From positions 1 through 64,000 of the forward strand of contig NZ_JAGGJZ010000008.1 of NCBI RefSeq assembly GCF_017873235.1: 64,000 nucleotides of DNA, in the 5' to 3' direction. The notes below the pieces were generated by a model. That model was given only the letters and a program-made list of their open reading frames with translations, made no database searches and was not told where the DNA came from. Of this stretch, positions 62,917-64,000 are shown one piece after another; position 1 is the stretch's first letter; each line of letters begins with the position of its first letter. Position numbers and translations under genes: made by a program. The DNA is from Clostridium moniliforme (GTDB lineage Bacteria > Bacillota > Clostridia > Clostridiales > Clostridiaceae).

Positions 62917-63030
62917 AAAAAAAACTAACCTATATCTTAAAATATAAGTTAGTCGGTTGCATCATTAACTCCATCTATTTTTATTAGATGCCCAAATTAA
63001 AAAATAGACTTCTTAGTTCCTAACAAAATT
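62917..63030 (-). promoter_or_regulatory. c-di-GMP-II riboswitch of vWA gene 1
   Basis: GTTAGGAACTAAG, TTGGGCATCTAATAAAAATA, GATGGAGTTAATGATGCAAC followed by CGACTAACTTATAT, then a terminator (62924-62953) with eight T's. P1 pairs GTTAG (about 63020-63024) with CTAAC, again the 5' arm of the terminator, so c-di-GMP should switch the gene on. It differs from the other two in stem sequence while the core blocks are kept. Confidence 0.92.
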
Positions 63031-63082
63031 ATATATTCTTATTAAAATAAATTAGTTTTACTATTATGTAAGATTTTATGTA

Positions 63083-63135
63083 AGTATATCATAACTTCAC
63101 TATAAATTATAGGACATTTTGTTATATATAGTAAA
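63083..63135 (-). promoter_or_regulatory. Promoter region of vWA gene 1
   Basis: TTTACT (63130-63135) and perfect TATAAT (63106-63111) with an 18-bp spacer. A closer -10 TATACT (63083-63088) has no good -35. Both would place the riboswitch in the leader. Confidence 0.45.
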
Positions 63136-63194
63136 ATTTATTTTAAAATGTTATACTTATTTATAATTAAATTTATAAAGTAAAGGTGAATTAG

Positions 63195-63869
63195 ATGAAA
63201 AAATCTATAAAGAAAATCATTAATATCATTCTTTTAATCATAATAGTATTTTCAAGTGCTATATTAATAAACAGATTATATGAATACCATAAAATAGACT
63301 CTGTAAACAAAGAAATTCAATTAATAGATAAAGACGATTTATCTAAAATAAATTCAGATTATAAATTTTGGATTGAAGTTCCTGGAACAAATATAAATTA
63401 TCCTGTTGTTCAAACTAATAATAATGAATTTTATTTAAAACATAACTTTTATAAGAAAAAAAGTATTGGTGGTTCTATTTTTTTAGACTCAAAAGATAAC
63501 ATAAATAAATCTCAAAATTTAATTATTTTTGGCCACAATATGAGAAATAAAAGTATGTTTGGAACTTTAGATAATTTTAAAGATAAAACTTTTTTTAACA
63601 ATAATAAATATATTTATTTATTTAAAGGTAATAAAAAATATACTTATGAAATATTTTCAGGTGCTATTGTAAAAGGATCAGATAATTATTTAATAACTGA
63701 CTTTTCATCAAAAAAAGCCTTTGCTGATTATATAAAAATGATAAATTCTAAATCAATAGTTAGTAGAAAACTAAATTTTAATAATGATAGTAAAATTCTA
63801 ACTCTTTCAACCTGTAGTTATGAATTTGATGATGCTAGGTTTATTGTCTTAGCAAAATTAATAAAGTAA
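63195..63869 (+). CDS. srtB: Class B sortase
   Basis: 224-aa membrane-anchored transpeptidase: N-terminal helix (about 5-27), then WIEVPGTNINYPVVQ and FYLKHNFYKKKSIGGSIFLD, which are class B blocks. Catalytic residues: His in IFGHNMRNKSMFG (about 115), Cys in TLSTCSYEF (about 209) and Arg in DDARFIVLAKL. Class B enzymes prefer NPxTG-type signals, matching the NPKTG protein of the divergent locus. The start follows AAAGGTGAATTAG. It is transcribed away from the vWA gene; I see no riboswitch in front of it. Confidence 0.94.
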   Translation: MKKSIKKIINIILLIIIVFSSAILINRLYEYHKIDSVNKEIQLIDKDDLSKINSDYKFWIEVPGTNINYPVVQTNNNEFYLKHNFYKKKSIGGSIFLDSKDNINKSQNLIIFGHNMRNKSMFGTLDNFKDKTFFNNNKYIYLFKGNKKYTYEIFSGAIVKGSDNYLITDFSSKKAFADYIKMINSKSIVSRKLNFNNDSKILTLSTCSYEFDDARFIVLAKLIK

Positions 63870-63951
63870 ATATTTAATGCTAGTTTTAAATTCAATATTT
63901 ATTTTTCTTTAAATTAAAAACATATATTAATTTTAAAATATCAGTAAAACA

Positions 63952-63985
63952 AAAGGTAGCATGTACTAAATTCCATGCTACCTTT
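63952..63985 (+). terminator. Terminator of srtB
   Basis: AAAGGTAGCATG...CATGCTACCTTT followed by CTTATTTT. Confidence 0.88.
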
Positions 63986-64000
63986 CTTATTTTAAACTAT

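Noticed and set aside
60221..63030. Three similar hairpin-containing stretches considered as insertion-sequence ends or REP elements
   Set aside because: The conserved GGGCAUCU/GAUGCAACCG cores, P1-terminator overlap and positions before start codons identify them as c-di-GMP-II riboswitches.

Overview
The window reads as a chromosomal segment of a low-GC Firmicute of Clostridium sensu stricto, probably close to C. perfringens or C. baratii. The reasons are a clostridial 16S rRNA 5' end at the left edge, very AT-rich intergenic DNA, strong GGAGG ribosome-binding sites, frequent TTG/GTG starts, spore-former genes (bofA) and the Bacillus/Clostridium order dnaX-ybaB-recR-yaaL-bofA. The species is not proven by what is visible.

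Layout. 1-430: 5' end of an rRNA operon on the minus strand. 0.4-7.8 kb: unknown gene, a lone PTS IIA(Glc), a class D sortase with an LPSTG adhesin, a double GNAT acetyltransferase, a DnaA-box-like cluster, tcdA and mtnN. 7.8-11.4 kb: a pair of ABC exporter half-transporters, the second with an apparent +1 frameshift at its C-terminus. 12-15 kb: gadC-gadB acid resistance. 15.6-21 kb: M32 peptidase, an 8-cysteine miniprotein, glycerol dehydrogenase and a BcrA-type ABC system. 21-25 kb: bofA-yaaL-recR-ybaB-dnaX. 25-28 kb: thyA-folA, SRP RNA and tRNA-Ser. 28-36.6 kb: citrate/malate-type symporter, lgt, tadA, a CorC/HlyC protein and small unknowns, including a likely bacteriocin-immunity protein.

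36.65-40.57 kb is a decayed element inserted at the 3' end of tRNA-Arg(CCT). It is bounded by a ~65-bp imperfect repeat and holds a truncated tyrosine integrase, broken genes, an unknown membrane protein and one apparently intact cargo: an AbiF/AbiD-type HEPN gene. Upstream of that gene is a repeated, structured RNA followed by a terminator, an arrangement like a type III toxin-antitoxin system. 40.6-54.9 kb: P-type ATPase, plsC, EamA and YfcC transporters, a COG2509 flavoprotein behind an unidentified structured leader, a LevR/sigma-54 regulator with a lone PTS IIB, and crcB-DUF190 under a fluoride riboswitch.

55-64 kb is a matrix or fibre locus. It contains two large von Willebrand A proteins, two TasA/camelysin-like proteins, a SipW-type signal peptidase, a protein ending in an NPKTG sorting signal, and a divergent class B sortase (the class that reads NPxTG). 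Three c-di-GMP-II riboswitches control it: one before the first vWA gene and two in tandem before the TasA-SipW cluster. In each, the aptamer P1 strand overlaps the 5' half of an intrinsic terminator, which predicts that c-di-GMP turns the locus on.

The most interesting items are the AbiF-RNA module, the triple c-di-GMP-II control of the SipW/TasA/vWA/SrtB locus, the unassigned leader RNA near 50.2 kb and the prfB-like frameshift near 7.88 kb. All calls come from reading the sequence; no database search was run.
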